Origin: Uloborus plumipes
Lineage: Eukaryota > Arthropoda > Arachnida > Araneae > Uloboridae
Assembly (NCBI GenBank): GCA_038373865.1
Contig: JAXGGA010001610.1
Span: forward strand, 82,214-146,213
Length of the DNA stretch: 64,000 nt
Reading direction: 5' to 3'
Each line of letters starts with the position of its first letter. Position 1 is the first letter of the stretch. The notes under the pieces were generated by a model. It had not been told where the DNA came from, did no database searches, and was given only the letters and a program-made list of their open reading frames with translations. Shown one piece after another: positions 1-12,960 of this stretch. The translations under genes and the position numbers were made by a program.

Positions 1-380
1 TGCTCATTACTGAGTTACGCTGGGTCGTTTGCGAAAGCCGCAAACAACCTGGACTGCTCAAAACAGGGTTTTTGATGTTGTACGATAATGCCCGACGGCA
101 TATAGCAGAGACTACGGGCAATTTCTTACAGCCTTTTCGGTGGGAGGAATTGGACTACCTTCCTTGCAGCCTCGATCTCTTTCTAAGTGATTTCAATCTC
201 TTTAGACCTTTAAAGAAACACTTGGGTGGTCAGAATTTCAAAACCAATGCTGCTGTTCAGCAAACCGTCGTTACGTGGTTTCATAACCTTATCGATGATT
301 TCTTCTATGCCAGTTTCGATGATTTGGCTTACCGCTGGAACAAATGCCTCCATAAGTATAGTGACTATGTAGAGGATTAA
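1..380 (+). pseudogene. mariner-type transposase, C-terminal fragment
   Basis: This is the 3' end of a mariner (Tc1/mariner superfamily) transposase reading frame, open from the left edge of the window to a TAA at 378-380. The visible part carries YDNARRHIA, matching the family's HDNARPH motif with the second catalytic Asp, then SLDLFLSDFNLF, matching SPDLAPSDFHLF with the third Asp of the DDD triad. It continues with FRPLKKHLGGQNF, YRWNKCLHKYSDYVED and the stop, which is the usual mariner C-terminus. The frame is intact over about 100 codons, but P-to-L and H-to-R changes at conserved positions suggest a decayed copy. The 5' half and the left inverted repeat lie outside the window. No clear right inverted repeat was found after the stop. 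Confidence 0.88.
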
Positions 381-1232
381 TCTGTACCTTCGCCCAATTA
401 TATTATAAATGTTTGCGTTATTCCTGAATAAATTTTTGGCTGCATGGGGCTTGTGACTTTACTTTTTGAAATCCCCTTGTAATAGGGCAGTGGCAGAACT
501 TAAAAATGGTGTCCTTTTATTGCGTCACAAAAACGGATGATGAGAGGTTGGGCACCCCCTTCTCTCCCTCCACGAAAAACCACCTTGGAGAATCATTGAT
601 TTAAAGCAATTTCTCACCACGCATGCGTGAGAGATAGCAATTTAAAACTCTCAAAATTTCATCGTCAAATAAAATTTTCACCTTTAAAAAAATCCAGTTA
701 AATATCAAAAACATTAAAAATTTATTATCAACGTAATGAGCCGCATTTCAATAATTCTAGCATAGGCGACGAATCGTAAAGGACCGTTTACAAAAAATGT
801 GTTCCATCACGAATCCCACCGAGTGATTCCAGGCAAGTATTGCAAATTTGCGAGCGATTCCATAAGAGTTTTCGCCTACTCGAGACTAGTTGAAATGCTT
901 CTCATTAGCTCGCTGACACCTTTAAGTTTTTATTATGTTCAACTAGATTTTTTTTGTATGATGCCAAATCTATTCATTCTGAAAGTCGTGTCATTGGCGA
1001 GACAAATTTAATGCCACTCACGATTGAAATGTCATTTTCTATGCAAATCATCGAAAAATAGTAGCTGCAAATAATGAATTTCATAAGCAGCTTTTGCGAG
1101 AGAAAGTCTCAAAACAACGAAAAGTATCATCAAGCATATGCTAATTTTCGTTGTTTTAACATTTGGTAGCCTGATTTCATCTTCAAACGAACATATTGCA
1201 AGAACAGGCTTTCGGTCAGATGACATTACTAT
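381..1232. other. intergenic, no gene seen
   Basis: AT-rich sequence after the mariner stop codon. It has no splice-bounded exon, RNA gene or recognisable transposon end. The short open frames here lack coding character. It ends where the foldback element begins. Confidence 0.5.
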
Positions 1233-1365
1233 TAGTCTGTGGAGTTAGCGACAAAAACAGCCGAAATATTTCACTTCTGGATACCAGTGTGAAAATTGGT
1301 ACAGAGCTTATGTACATATATAAGAACAAAAAATTGCCGGGAGACACTTGATCAGGGGTCATGAA

Positions 1366-1699
1366 CTCCCGTGATGACGTCATCAAGATGGCCGCTTTTA
1401 CAGGTAAATACGTTCGTTTAATTGCTTAAAACTCCATCATAGATTGAAATATTGCAAAACTCAAATGTATCATCTGAAAGCTCTTTGAAAGATCTATTTA
1501 GAAAGGTTTAATGTTTCTTTCTGAGGTCAAGGGCCCACCTATAATGACGTCATCAAATGGCCGCTTTTACAGGTAAATACGTTTAACTCCATCTAAAACT
1601 CCATCATAGATTTAAATATTTCGAAACTTAACTATATCATCTGAAAGCGCTTTAAAAGATCTATTTAGAAAGATTTAGTTTTCTTTCTGAGGTCAAGGG
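1366..1699 (+). repeat. tandem units (~172 bp) with TGACGTCAT core
   Basis: Two units are adjacent here, with TGACGTCATCAA followed by ATGGCCGCTTTTACAGGTAA at about 1368 and 1542. A third is separated from them by the hAT insertion and resumes at 13018-13200. Each unit ends in TTTCTTTCTGAGGTCAAGGG. The perfect palindrome TGACGTCA resembles a CRE/ATF site, but there is no evidence of function. Confidence 0.75.
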
Positions 1700-2009
1700 C
1701 AGTGGCGGTGCTAGCTATGGGGCAGGGGGGGCAATTGCCCCCCTGTCGGAAACGTCTCGCCCCCCCATCGGGGAAAATTTAACTTCGTCGGGAAAATTTT
1801 TCCGACGATCAAATTTTCCGTCAGAAATCTTTGTGCCGAAAACTTTTCCGATTCCGACAGATCAGTAAAATTATTGCAATAAAATCATTCAACTGAAAAA
1901 ACTTTACTTTTTTCTTAAGATATTCTTATTATTTGACAAAATATGCAATCCCAGACTAATTTGGAACACGAGAACCTTCAGGACTCGTTCTGCTGGAGAA
2001 AGTTATTTT

Positions 2010-3290
2010 TGTTCAAGTGGGAAAGGAAAATTTTCGCTTTTCTTTTTCAAACCAGCAGAGGTCCGCACCCGCAAATCGCCAGCAGGGTGGCAAGTTCTTT
2101 CTGAGAATCTGAGCTAGACACGTGTTTCTCTCAGGGCCTTTGCCACCAACTGCAGAGAAGGGGTGGGTGGTTAGGGGACGTAAGACCCGACGACTGTGTG
2201 AAGAAAGGAAAAGACATCTCCCCCTCTCAGGACTCCGGAATAGCGAATTTTCATCCAGGGTTGGGGGAAATGCATCGCCAATCACTATTGTATGATGTGC
2301 ATCGTCAGACAGTTTTAATTAGTGTAACAGGTGTCGTCGGTCGAGGGGGGGGGATGATTTTTGGCGGGAGCTCGAAGGCTTCGGCTTCAGAAAAGTAAAA
2401 AGAGCATACGAAAGAAAGACGTTTTCGTCGAAAGAATTTTTTTCCTGTCGTTCGTATCCGCTGGACTTTCTCTCCATCATCGGATCAGGGTATGGATCTC
2501 CTGTTGTCCTTGAACCCTATGATAGGTAGACTGAAACGTTTTCCTTCATCAACAAGGTAACAAACAGAAATTATTTTGGTTTGCTTTTAATTTTCTTTTT
2601 TTCATTAAAATGCATGTGTTCATTTTAAAATACATGTCAATAAATGGGAAGCATATATCTATAAATCGTAGCAAACGCTTTAATTAACTGTCGCATTATG
2701 AGATTACCGTTATATGATTTTTCCATTAATCTATTAAATAATAGTAGCAGGATGTAACTGCTGTTGGTTGTTTGTAATGCTTTTATAACATTTGATCTAA
2801 AAGAAAAAATAAATTGCACCTACATTAATTTTAAATGTTTTACCGTGCATACAAAAAAAAAAAAAAAAATAGTTTCTTGCACTTTAGAAAACATTTTTTC
2901 TTTTCTTTGGTTCGAATTTCAAGCAAATAGGTAAACAAATGGAATCACACTGTTGTGCAATTCTTTAACACAAGGCCGTTCTCCCGATCCCCTGCCAGTT
3001 TTCCAGATAAGGAGTCGTCAATCTTATTTTGGTGTAGTCCAGTTTGCCATGCTGATAAAACCCTAATCCCATTGTGTCGATCACTGAATGCATCCCCCGT
3101 GGAGCGTTCAAAATTCGGAAAGCAAGACCAGTTGTCCGCCATTTTTGACCACCATCGTAGGAAAAATTATTGCTTTACGCCAAGTAAGCGATAAAAGACA
3201 TTTGATGGAACGACGCCAAAACAACGTGCTGTTACAGGTGGGGCGCTCTTTCTGGAACGAGACTAATAAAAAGTTATAACTACGATAAGT
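2010..3290. other. two GC-richer islands inside the hAT insertion, function unknown
   Basis: About 2010-2570 and 2945-3290 are clearly less AT-rich than their surroundings. The second, read on the - strand, opens a 65-codon frame at an AAAATGGCGGACAAC start context (ATG at 3142). It has ordinary amino-acid composition but matches no family I recognise. They could be the autonomous element's promoter and first exon, a captured host fragment, or chance. 2571-2944 is plain AT-rich DNA. Confidence 0.3.
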
Positions 3291-4830
3291 AGGAAAGCAA
3301 ACAGTTTGAACTTCCGCTGAATATTGGAAAAAATAATATGAATATTTCTAATTATAATGGTGCTAAGTTCTTATGTTTTGCATATTGTTCACTTTAAACA
3401 CATGAAATTCATTACAATAAAATTCAATATCACGTGCCGCCGATAATTCGTTTGAACTTTTGTAATCAAAAAAAAAAAAAGTACAGTGTGTTTTAAAGCT
3501 CATGTCATTAAGCGCAAAGAAGTATTTGACTTATCAGGCATTATGTCCCCCCCCCCCTCCTATTCATTGTATTACAGTACTGAGAGACTTTCGCTGTTTA
3601 AAAAATCAAACTTGTATTCTCTCAATGGTACCTACATTGTACAAGTCGTAAGTGAAAAAAAAAAAAGCTACAGTATATTCTTTTTTGAAGAATGTCAAGT
3701 ATTCAAGCTGTACAGAAACTAAGTTTAAAAAAGCAACCGGCCAGGGAGAGGGGAACATAATTCACAAAATAGTGTTAATAATGCAATTCTTGTAAGTACA
3801 CCTCCCCCCCCCCCACCCATATTCTTGACATGATTTCCGTGGATTTATAGATGAGCATTAAGACAATGGAAATAAATGAAGTGTTAACTGCGCGTATGAA
3901 GGCATAATTTCGGTAAAACAAAGAATATATTTTTGTACAGGAAATAAGCATTGAATTGCTTATATTGAGGACCCGATTAAGTTAAAGCGATGCCCAGGTT
4001 ATGTTGAAAATTCGTATTTTCCCTCAAAAGACAATCCCCCCTCCCCACCAATTAATATAGATGCGATACATAAACAAATATTCATTTATAGATTGTACAC
4101 TAATAATCCGAATACATATTGATGCTGCCCCATCTCTTTGTATCCTCTCACAAGTAGCTGTATTTAAACTTTGTTTTTACAATTTAGGAAAAAAAATCTA
4201 GTACTAAATATTTATAATAAATTGGATATTACAACCTTGTAAAGCATTCAGTCAGGCAATTATAATAAAAACAAAAACAAAAAAAAAAAAGAAAAAAGAA
4301 GAAGAAAGCTGAACCTTTGAGTAAATGCAGAATCCTGTAGAGTAGTTTTTGAGCTATTGATAAAATAAATTATAATTAAAACTTCCTGATTAAAGATTTT
4401 AGATTTCAAATTTAGTATTAGGCAACAATTTTTAGAAGTATTTCCAAAATCGGGAGAAGTTTAATACAAAAAGAAGTATTAATAAAATTGTATAGAAAAT
4501 ATAATAATGAAATAGTAAATAGCGCGGCATAAGTCGAAAAATAAAACATTTGCATAATATTTAAACATTGTTGAATGAATGTTTTTAACCAACAACAAAA
4601 TTAACATTGTTTTATTTTGTTCCCCTTAAAATACGGTGCTAAATTTCAAATCTAGGGAGCAGTGCTTTAATTTTCACTGTTAATTGGATATTAGCATTAA
4701 AGTATTAAAATTTTAAATAAACTTCAGTCAGAACAGCGTTTTTATTGCTGTCATTATAATAGAGTTGTTTAAAAAGAAACAAAGGAAAAAAAAAGAACTG
4801 AAAGTAAGGAAGCTTATTTTCCTACGTATT
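3291..4830. other. AT-rich interior of hAT insertion, no gene
   Basis: Homopolymer runs (poly-C at about 3547 and 3806, poly-A at about 4270) and no coding exon, RNA gene or transposon end. Confidence 0.5.
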
Positions 4831-4835
4831 AAAGA

Positions 4836-5410
4836 GGCCACGTGCTACGTGTAATCAAGATTTTTTTTTAGGTTGATTACTCATTATTTAGAAAAAATGC
4901 CTTCGTGCTTCACTTTGAAAGGCTGTGCACTAATTCTTATTTTAAAATTGATTAAAAATGTAGTAAACTAAAAGCAGATGCTTATAGATTGCTTCGGATT
5001 GCACATAACGACTAAAATGACGCGCACATATTTACCACAAACAAACGACCGTCGAAATCTTGGGCGAACAGTGAACCGCATTTTTAAAACAATGAACAGT
5101 TTCAACTTTTTTTTATTTTTTTATAAGTTTTTCTTGGATTCCCCCCCCCCGTACTTGCTGTTATTTTAGTCTGGATTGCACGTAGCACGTGGCAAAATAT
5201 GCCACGCGTTACGTGTAATCCAGATTTTTTTTTGATGAGACGAGCACAGTATTGGAAAAATACCTTCGTATTTCGGTACGAAAGGTTGTGTTATGTTTTT
5301 TTTTTTAGAACTTTATTTAAATTGTGGTAAAATTAAAGCAGATGCTAAGAGATAGCTTTAGATTGCTCACAACACACTAAAATTGCGTAAGCTTATTTAT
5401 TACTTGCAAA
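4836..5410 (+). repeat. direct duplication (~350-bp spacing) with hairpin
   Basis: Two diverged copies, about 4836-5060 and 5190-5410, share ACGTGTAATCMAGATTTTTTTT, then CCTTCGT, GAAAGG.TGTG, AAAGCAGATGCT and GATTGC. Between them at 5172-5224 lies a hairpin: CTGGATTGCACGTAGCACG against CGCGTTACGTGTAATCCAG, with a short TGGCAAAATATGCCA centre. The layout looks like a head-to-tail pair of TIR elements sharing a junction. Confidence 0.7.
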
Positions 5411-6355
5411 CGAACAAACTCATGTAAAACGACCTAAAATACTATACATTTAACATCTTCGAACTAAATGTATATGAATTAAAGTATGTAAATTAAATAA
5501 AAAATTTAAATTTTGCATCTTTGGCTTTGAAAAAAATAGCAATATCAAATCAAATTAAAGCTTACTGTATAGAGTCAGATTGAAGCTGTTCATCAGGAGC
5601 TGAATTACATTTGTTTTTTTTTTCCTCTGAAAATTTCAGAACGCTACTTTTTCCGAAAATTTAAAATTCGAGAATTTCTAGTTGTTCTCTAGACTGGAAG
5701 TTTGTTTCTAAATGTTTGTACGTATCTAGCGATTTTCTCGACAAGATTGGCGGTTAGTATGTCTATTCTTAGAGTGAAAGTTGAAATTTCATTTTTAATA
5801 TTTTCAATCATGCATTATGTCTAGAATGTGTCTTAAGGGTTTTTTTTTTTTTTTTCAATACTCATTACGCCTTTCCAAAGCTTAAATTTTTACTTAATAC
5901 GATATAAAAAAACCAATTTTGACAATTCATTTGTTCAAAAAAAAATTTGTAAAGGTCTTTTTTTAGTAAAAAGTCACTTTTTCCTACAAAAACCAAAAGT
6001 TTCCTGAAAACTTTTAGTGCTCACTTCTTCACACTAAAAAAAAGAAAAAAAAATGTGTTTATCTCTTCGTTACATACCGCAAAAGTATATGACCCTCCAA
6101 AATTGGAAACAATCATATAAAAACATGATTTACAGTTAAATGATTCACATCCTCCTTCCCCAAAAAACGTGATTTTTGACACATAACTTTAGTACATCAT
6201 TGTTTAAAACCCACATATTGCATTTACACTAGCTTTTAGACCTTTTTATCACAGCAATATAACCATTTACCATATTTGCCAAGTTTCAAATGTTTTTAGT
6301 AATATTTTTCCTCACAACTGTTTGCGTAAATGAAAACTTCGAAAACGTGTTTTGC
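5411..6355. other. AT-rich interior of hAT insertion, no gene
   Basis: No coding signal or transposon end was recognised. Poly-T and poly-A tracts dominate. Confidence 0.45.
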
Positions 6356-6567
6356 GACACTTAGATAGTCCCAATTTTCCTCCCAAGTTCCCCTTTCTAA
6401 ACTTGGAAAAAAAAAATTTAATCAATGAATTATTTAGAAAACTAAGAAAGACAAAATAAATTTCTTTAAAGGTAGTGCATTTGCATTCATTAAATGTCTT
6501 CTAGTTTTCTAAGTAATTCATTGATTAAATTTTTTTTCCAAGTTTAGAAAGAATAATATTGGGACTA

Positions 6568-9500
6568 GGGTAAGTGCTCCAGTAGTCGGCCAGTCTCCAG
6601 TAGTCGGCCACAATGACATAAAACTCCTCATAAATAGTACATTTTTAATTAAAAATCAGATATGGCGAATTCACAGATTCATGTACCTATCAACAATCAT
6701 CAACCAGTGGCAGTTAAGTTTTGGGTACTTTTTTTGAATTAGTAATGAGTCATTTCATTTTGAATGGTGTGCCCATCATCCAAGATTGCGATTCTGCTTA
6801 TTTTTCAGCTAAGAGGACACGTCTTCTTAAAATGGCCAATTACACTTATTAATTTAATTCTACTATAAATTTGAGTGATTTTTATCTTAATGGAATGTCT
6901 AACATAATGTTTCAATGAAAGAGCGAACTCCTGGTTAGACTCGATTATTTTTTAAAGGGGTGGCCGACTACTGGGTACAGAATTCTTCTGCATTTCCAAT
7001 AGTCGGCCATGGTAGGCCGACCACGGGTTCTAAGCAGTTTGGATGATTTATCCAGTAGTCGGCCACATACTTAATGCAGCTTTTCATTCTTAATATGGGT
7101 TCATCAAATGAAAACTAAATTAACTTATTGAAATACAGCGACAATTTAACTGTTTTGAGTAAAAATACCTTTTCCAAAGCTTATTTTTCTTGAAAAATAG
7201 TAATTAAGTTAAATGTCTTAACTTCTTTTGACCACCATTTCGACATTTTATTGCTTCTAGTGTTGTAAATTTAATTGAAAATTCTAAAAAAGAGATTTTT
7301 AAATACGCATACGTTGAGTTAAGATTATAAGTTTTAATACTCATCTACTTGTTATCCAATAGTGTTTTAATAGTTTTTCTTATCAAATTTTATCTTAAAC
7401 TAATGAAATTGGCGAAACGAGTGATTTGACTTCTATTGATACTTATTCGGCAGTTAATAAACATTCCCCAATTATAGGAGATAAGATGCATTACTTCAAT
7501 AGTCACATAGGCTCAAGTTATTTAATGAGTGCCAGGCATGTAGTTATTCTTTCTTTTGCTATTATGCTTAATATTTTGCTTTAACAAAGGTTCAAGACCC
7601 CTGTGCTCTATTTAGGATAATGGTTTCAAATGTTGGTACATTTTCACTAATGATTCTCCCCAAATGTTTGACTTCTTGAGTTTTCTTCGCTAGAGGATTA
7701 GAGTTGTACCGGGTTAATTTCAAAACTACATGGTTACATTGTTGCAAACTAAATTTTGGTTTGTTTTCAAGGTTATTCCTTGTTTACTAATATTCTTGTC
7801 TAAAGCTGTAAGATTACTTTCATGACATCCCGAGTTCCATTTACTTCCTTATTTCATCTTACTTCAATTAGTTTAAAACAAATAAACTTGATTCAGTGAA
7901 ACATTCTTTGCTAGATGAAGCCTTGATGGAGATTCCTTTCAGAGCATTTTTGAATGTATTTTTACTTGCACAGTTTTGGTAGCAATTATTTCTGAAAATA
8001 CAGTTTTAGTTTTATGTTCCGTATGTCGAAATTCCGTTCTAATGAATGTGAACCAGTTAAGTGCGTCTGAATGTGAACCAGTTAAATGCCGACGTGTTTA
8101 TTGGTCATGAATTGTGTCGACTCTTCTATTATTACGTTTTTATGTTTACATAAACAACAAAGCAGTTTTTCATTTCTTGATTCTTTGGTCATTATCACTA
8201 AAAACTGCTGTTCACTACAAAACTATTCCTGTTTTTTTACTTCGTAAGCAAGTACATTTTGTACATTTTATATAAACATCGTTCATTTCGTCCCTCCTTG
8301 CATCTTTAGTAAGTGCTGCTGAAATTCTTTTCTTCAGAAGCTTTTTTTTAAACTTTCTTTTAAGCCCAAACTACGTATACGCAATACGTAATACTTTGTT
8401 GCAACAACATTTATTTTATCGTTTATCACTTATTTCACAATACAAAGTTAAATCGTTAATTTCTGGAGATCGTCCTAAAACGGTGTCCGGGTTTAACAAG
8501 AGGAAGGGGTGATTCATTAAATTGTGATAGATTGCGGCAGGGGGGGGGGGGTAACAAGAAATATGAGTTTTCATATTTTGGTTCGCACAAAAGCATTTTA
8601 TGTAACAACTGGCGGTACTCGCACGGCTTTGCCCGTGGTATAAAACTAAAACGTCATTTGGTAATAAATTCATATCGCAGAAAGAATACTCAATTTTAGT
8701 TATAATTCAACTATAATTCCTTAATAACAATTTGTTTGTGTGTTATAGTGTGGTAGAGGAGGGTAGCTCGAATTGTGAAACATTGAGAAAAGGGATGGAG
8801 GGGGCCAAGTTTGTTGGGAAAAAAAGTGTTACGCCATTTATACTCATACCCTTATGAAGCTTTTTTTGATGTTTTAAATTATTTTTTTTTTGATATAGAC
8901 ATATTTTTAGACGTTATTCAGAATAAAATACTTTTTTAGCCCGAGTTTTTAAAATAAAACTGTTTTTAGGCAGCTAAAGTATAAAAACATTAATGTCCCG
9001 AGAATTCTGTGCTAATTGTACTGTCTAAAATTAATAATGGTAGATTGATAGTTAGACAAATAAGTAAAGCACATAGTGTATCAAGAAGTACACAAACATG
9101 ATTATCTACACAAGTTGAGTACCAGAGGTCTCACGAAAAATATAACCAGACTAAGTATAATGCATCGCTTCAGTCCCGTCATTTCACGTTTTTAGAGGGG
9201 GGGGAGACAAAGGGTGCAAACACAATGCAATTTCATCGGAAAAAAGCAAACACCACGCCCACTTATATATTAATTAACTGATTTTACAAAACCGGGGGGG
9301 GGAGCAATTTACCCCCCTCCTGACCTACCAAATGAAGGGTGCAAACACAATGCAATTTCATCGGAAAAAAGCAAACACCACGCCCTCTTGAATATTAATT
9401 AACTGATTTCTCAAAACTGGGCGGGAGTAATTGACCCCCCCTCCTGACCCTCAAATGAAGGGTGCAAACACCATAGAATTTCATCGGAAAAAACAAACAC

Positions 9501-9925
9501 CACGCCCACTTACATATTAAATAACTGATTTCTCAAAACCGGGGGGGGGGAGCAATTAATCCCCCCTCCTGACCCCCAAATGACGGGTCTGGTTCGTTGT
9601 AAGTTTCCCTTTGTTTTGTTTTTTTTAAATCAACCCCCTATATCAGATAAGATCAATGAAAATGAAGTGGCCGACTACTGGATTCAACGTGGCCGAGCAC
9701 TGGATTTCTGTGGCCGACTACTGGTGCATTTACTAGTGTTGACAACAGCTTGGATTTGCACATATATATTTTTTAAATTTCTGAAACAAGTAGGTGATTC
9801 ACTATCAGAAAGGTTCATTCTAAAGTTTTACCTTGTTTTTGTTGCTGTATTGATAGCTGAAAGTTCTAGGTTAGCCAAGATCCACAAAAGATCTCTTAAA
9901 TGGCCGACTACTGGAGCACTTACCC
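6568..9925. mobile_element. 3.4 kb TA-inserted element with CCAGTAGTCGGCCA iterons
   Basis: The ends are GGGTAAGTGCTCCAGTAGTC and the exact inverse GACTACTGGAGCACTTACCC, flanked by TA at 6566-6567 and 9926-9927. TA flanks and TIRs of about 25 bp suggest the Tc1/mariner/pogo group. The 14-mer CCAGTAGTCGGCCA, or one- to two-base variants, recurs at 6579, 6597, 6996 and 7052, with inverted copies at 6961, 9668, 9690, 9711 and 9901. These look like multiple transposase-binding sites. No transposase frame was found between 7070 and 9200. The interior is AT-rich and carries the 9211-9590 tandem array. Confidence 0.82.
9211..9590 (+). repeat. tandem array, three ~125-bp units
   Basis: GGGTGCAAACAC followed by AATTTCATCGGAAAAAA and CAAACACCACGCCC starts at 9211, 9337 and 9460. 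Each unit ends in a G-run, then GCAATT or GTAATT and a CCCCCCTCCTGACC tract. The copies are about 90% alike, so they are younger than the surrounding element. Confidence 0.9.
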
Positions 9926-9950
9926 TATCTAAATGCCTTAAAACAGATTT

Positions 9951-10500
9951 TTTTTTTTAAATTTAGGGTGGTCGCCTAACCTGTCTTAAACACAAAAATA
10001 CTTAATTTCTAGATTTCTTGTTTAATTCTTGAATGCGGAAAACCAATTCCAAAAACCCGAGGATAAAATGAAAAAAAAATAGAGAGAGATTGGTCGAAGG
10101 CAAAAAACAATAAAAGTAAAACAAATTATTGCAAATTTAATCAACAATAGTAATAAATTAAAAATATATTTATTATAAAAAGACGAAAAAAAAAATGTTG
10201 ATCAACAAAATAAGCACTGTATTTAGACACGCGAATAAAGTAGACGGTAATATTAAACTCCAGAGTTAATTTTACTGCCTATGACGCAATGGATCACGTG
10301 GTCGCTAAATGCGACTCATACAAACAATAAAGAGAGAAATGTGAAGCCAAAGCGAAGTCAGAAACCAAACTTTGATTACTAAAGAAAATTCATATTTCCT
10401 CCAGATTTTTTGAAAATTGGTCACTTTATTGATTACACGCATTACTGATTAAAACTATTTCAAGTTGGAGAAATAAATACATTTTTTTCAAAAACAAGAT

Positions 10501-10531
<31 letters not shown>

Positions 10532-12179
10532 AGGAAAAAGGACCAATTTTCCTTTTATTTCCCAATGTCAATATAAAATTAATTTACAGAGAAAATATAA
10601 TCAGGCCATCGAAAAATAATATGCTAATGTTATTGTAAAATCGCATACAAAAAGTCGCGCAGGTTATCATAAATCGGGATCCGTTATTATTCTTTCGGAA
10701 TGAAATCAAATAAAGAAACAATTTCCAATTTAACAGCAAAGAATATAATTGACGAGTGTAATTGAACCAAAAAGCAAGTAATATCATTTATCTCGCGTTA
10801 TCTTTTATCACAGGTCTTTCTTTTAGGCATAAAAATCAAAATAAATAAGTGCAATACGATTTTAATACACTTTAATTATTGTTTCATGAAGCTCTCCTTT
10901 TGTTTTGGAATGATTTTGAGATATATTTGCGAACATTGTAGGGGAAAAAGTTAGATTTCTTAAACTTGCTATACTGTTACCCAATTGTAACCGTTTTTAA
11001 GTCGTGAAAAATTTTATCTCAACTTATGAAACTGACATTGTACAGAAATATTTTAAAAAGTTTTTTATTTTTATCGTTTTAACAATTTTAGCCCATATGT
11101 TTCGCCATTTAATAATTGCTCTCGGATTTTCTAACAATCATGCTTCAGTAGAAACAATTATTCTGCTTTGCAGTTTTTTTCCTTTCGTTTTTCTTAGAAA
11201 CAATCATTTTTTAAAAAAAATTATGAAAAGAAAAAATGCTGTATTACAATTGTGATTGCGAACTCTTTTTTATTATTAATATAAAAGGCAAAACAAACGG
11301 TTTGCTCTTTATTTTTACTTTCAAATAGCAAGAAAATAATAGTAATTTTTCACCCCACAATTCTGATGAAATGCAGCAGATCGAAAGGGTAACCCTGATG
11401 GATGCAAGTTAAGTCGCCAGATCTCGCCAACTTAACTTTTTTCCACATTCAACTATTCACACAAAGAAAGAAAGACTCAGTTTTCTAAACCTCCCTTCGC
11501 CTACCCCATTCCCCCCTACGGCGAGGACAACAATAGGGGCAGTTGCTAATCCCCTAATGTTCCCGGGGGACTGTGGCTACCTGGATATCACCCTTATTTT
11601 GCAATGTAAAAAAAGAGAAAAAACTTCCCAGTGTTAAAAAATAAATAAAATGTATAGAAAGACATGAATTAAGATGAGAAAAATTTTTTTTTTGTGAAAT
11701 TTAGATAGGAAATGTGCTTTTTAAATCTTTGTTAAGGATTTTCTATAATCTAACTTCTAACTAAAGAAATATTATTTTCGAATGTTTTTTAACCGAAAGG
11801 AAAAGTAACATCATAGAAACCTTTGCGAGCAGCAGTTGAAATAAATAAATAATAATAATAAAAATCGCTATTGCTTCATTGGGGCAGCTGACCAGGGCCA
11901 TCACCGAGAGCCAATCTGAGCGATTTTTCATCAGTTAGGTCACCGGGCCGCCTCCCCCTTTAAACTTACACTACTCTAATATTCCGTTCATAGAAACATA
12001 TCAATTACTTGCTGACAAGGGTTGGCTTCTCGTTTTTCTTAATGGGGAAAAATCAAGAAATAGGAAATTTTAAAATTACTCCTCCCCCCCCCCCCACCCA
12101 AGAAACAACAACAACCTATAAAGCCAACTAGATTTTCAAAAACGTTGTCGAAAAAAAGCATATAAAATTTTTGTTTTTG
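9951..12179. other. AT-rich interior of hAT insertion, no gene; C18 run at 10501
   Basis: No exon or transposon end was recognised. 10501-10518 is an uninterrupted run of 18 C. The 83-codon frame at 11004-11255 has low-complexity Phe/Ile/Lys-rich composition and no family resemblance. Confidence 0.45.
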
Positions 12180-12960
12180 GGACAATTTTGAATAATTTCT
12201 GGGAGACAGTCTCTGTCCCACAACCCTTACCCTATCGTCGTCAAAGGCCTCCAATAATTGCGTTTTTAGGAGTTAATCTTAAGAATATTTCGGGGAAGAG
12301 TCCCGAACCAAACGATGCCCCTGTACTTTTTTTTTTTTTTAAAAGAAGCCACTTTATTTCTCAAAAATAGAAACTGTAAACAAGAGGTTCTGATTAAAAA
12401 TTGTACCACACGTGGTCCCTCTCCAATTAAGAAATCTGCAATAAAACTCTGCTACTTAATCGAAAATTGCCAACAAATGGGATTTTTAGACTTAAAACTA
12501 AAAAAAAAAAAAAAAACATATATATATCCAATGTAGTGCACCATTGCCACTCTACATAATTAAAGATTGTCTAAAAAAGCGTTTTTCGTACTTGAATTTC
12601 AAAAAAGTCACGAGGAGAGTCTCTCTGAGCAATATCCTCCGCCATCCACGATAATTTCCTGAAAACAATTCTTTATTTTGGGGTTTAAATTTCGAAAAAT
12701 TTTCAGGGGAGTGCTCCTACCCCAATCATTCAAACTCGTTTAAAATACTATTTTTAAACCTCAATTTCGAATTTTTCGCAGGAGAGTCACCGAAATCAAA
12801 CTTTTTTCTAACGCTATCAAATATGCTTATAATAGCTATTTTTTTACTTCGACTTCAAAAAATTTACGATGGAGAGTCCCGAACCCCATCCCTTCAATTA
12901 AAATTAACTGCACATTATAAGAAACTTAATTTTCGTGACTAAATTTTTAAATTATACCTG
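12180..12960 (+). repeat. degenerate ~90-bp tandem repeat
   Basis: Variants of GGGGAGAGTCCCGAACCCC recur at about 12291, 12611, 12703, 12779 and 12869, spaced near multiples of 90. Each is followed by a CCAAT or CCATC-like stretch and an A/T-rich segment ending in TTCGAAAAATTT. The copies are strongly diverged. Confidence 0.55.

Larger units (their letters stand above)
6356..9950. repeat. palindromic MITE, split by the 6568-9925 element
   Basis: TAGTCCCAAT ... TTTCTAAACTTGG and a following AATCAATGAATTA (about 6362-6445) pair with TAATTCATTGATT ... CCAAGTTTAGAAAG and ATTGGGACTA (about 6494-6567). The arms are roughly 90 bases with an AT-rich loop. The right outer arm continues as TCTAAATGCC after the inserted element (9928 onward), matching the inverted TTAGATAGTCCC of the left arm. 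It encodes nothing. Confidence 0.75.

Noticed and set aside
9211..9590. Regularly spaced units as a CRISPR array
   Set aside because: Whole 125-bp units are repeated with no unique spacers, in a eukaryotic context; it is an ordinary tandem repeat.
9580..9960. 126-codon open frame, the longest among the + strand frames in the first 20 kb
   Set aside because: It runs through the iterons and the right TIR of the 6568-9925 element, so the reading frame is a by-product of terminal repeats.
11004..11255. 83-codon open frame on the + strand
   Set aside because: Low-complexity Phe/Ile/Lys composition from AT-rich DNA inside a transposon; no motif.
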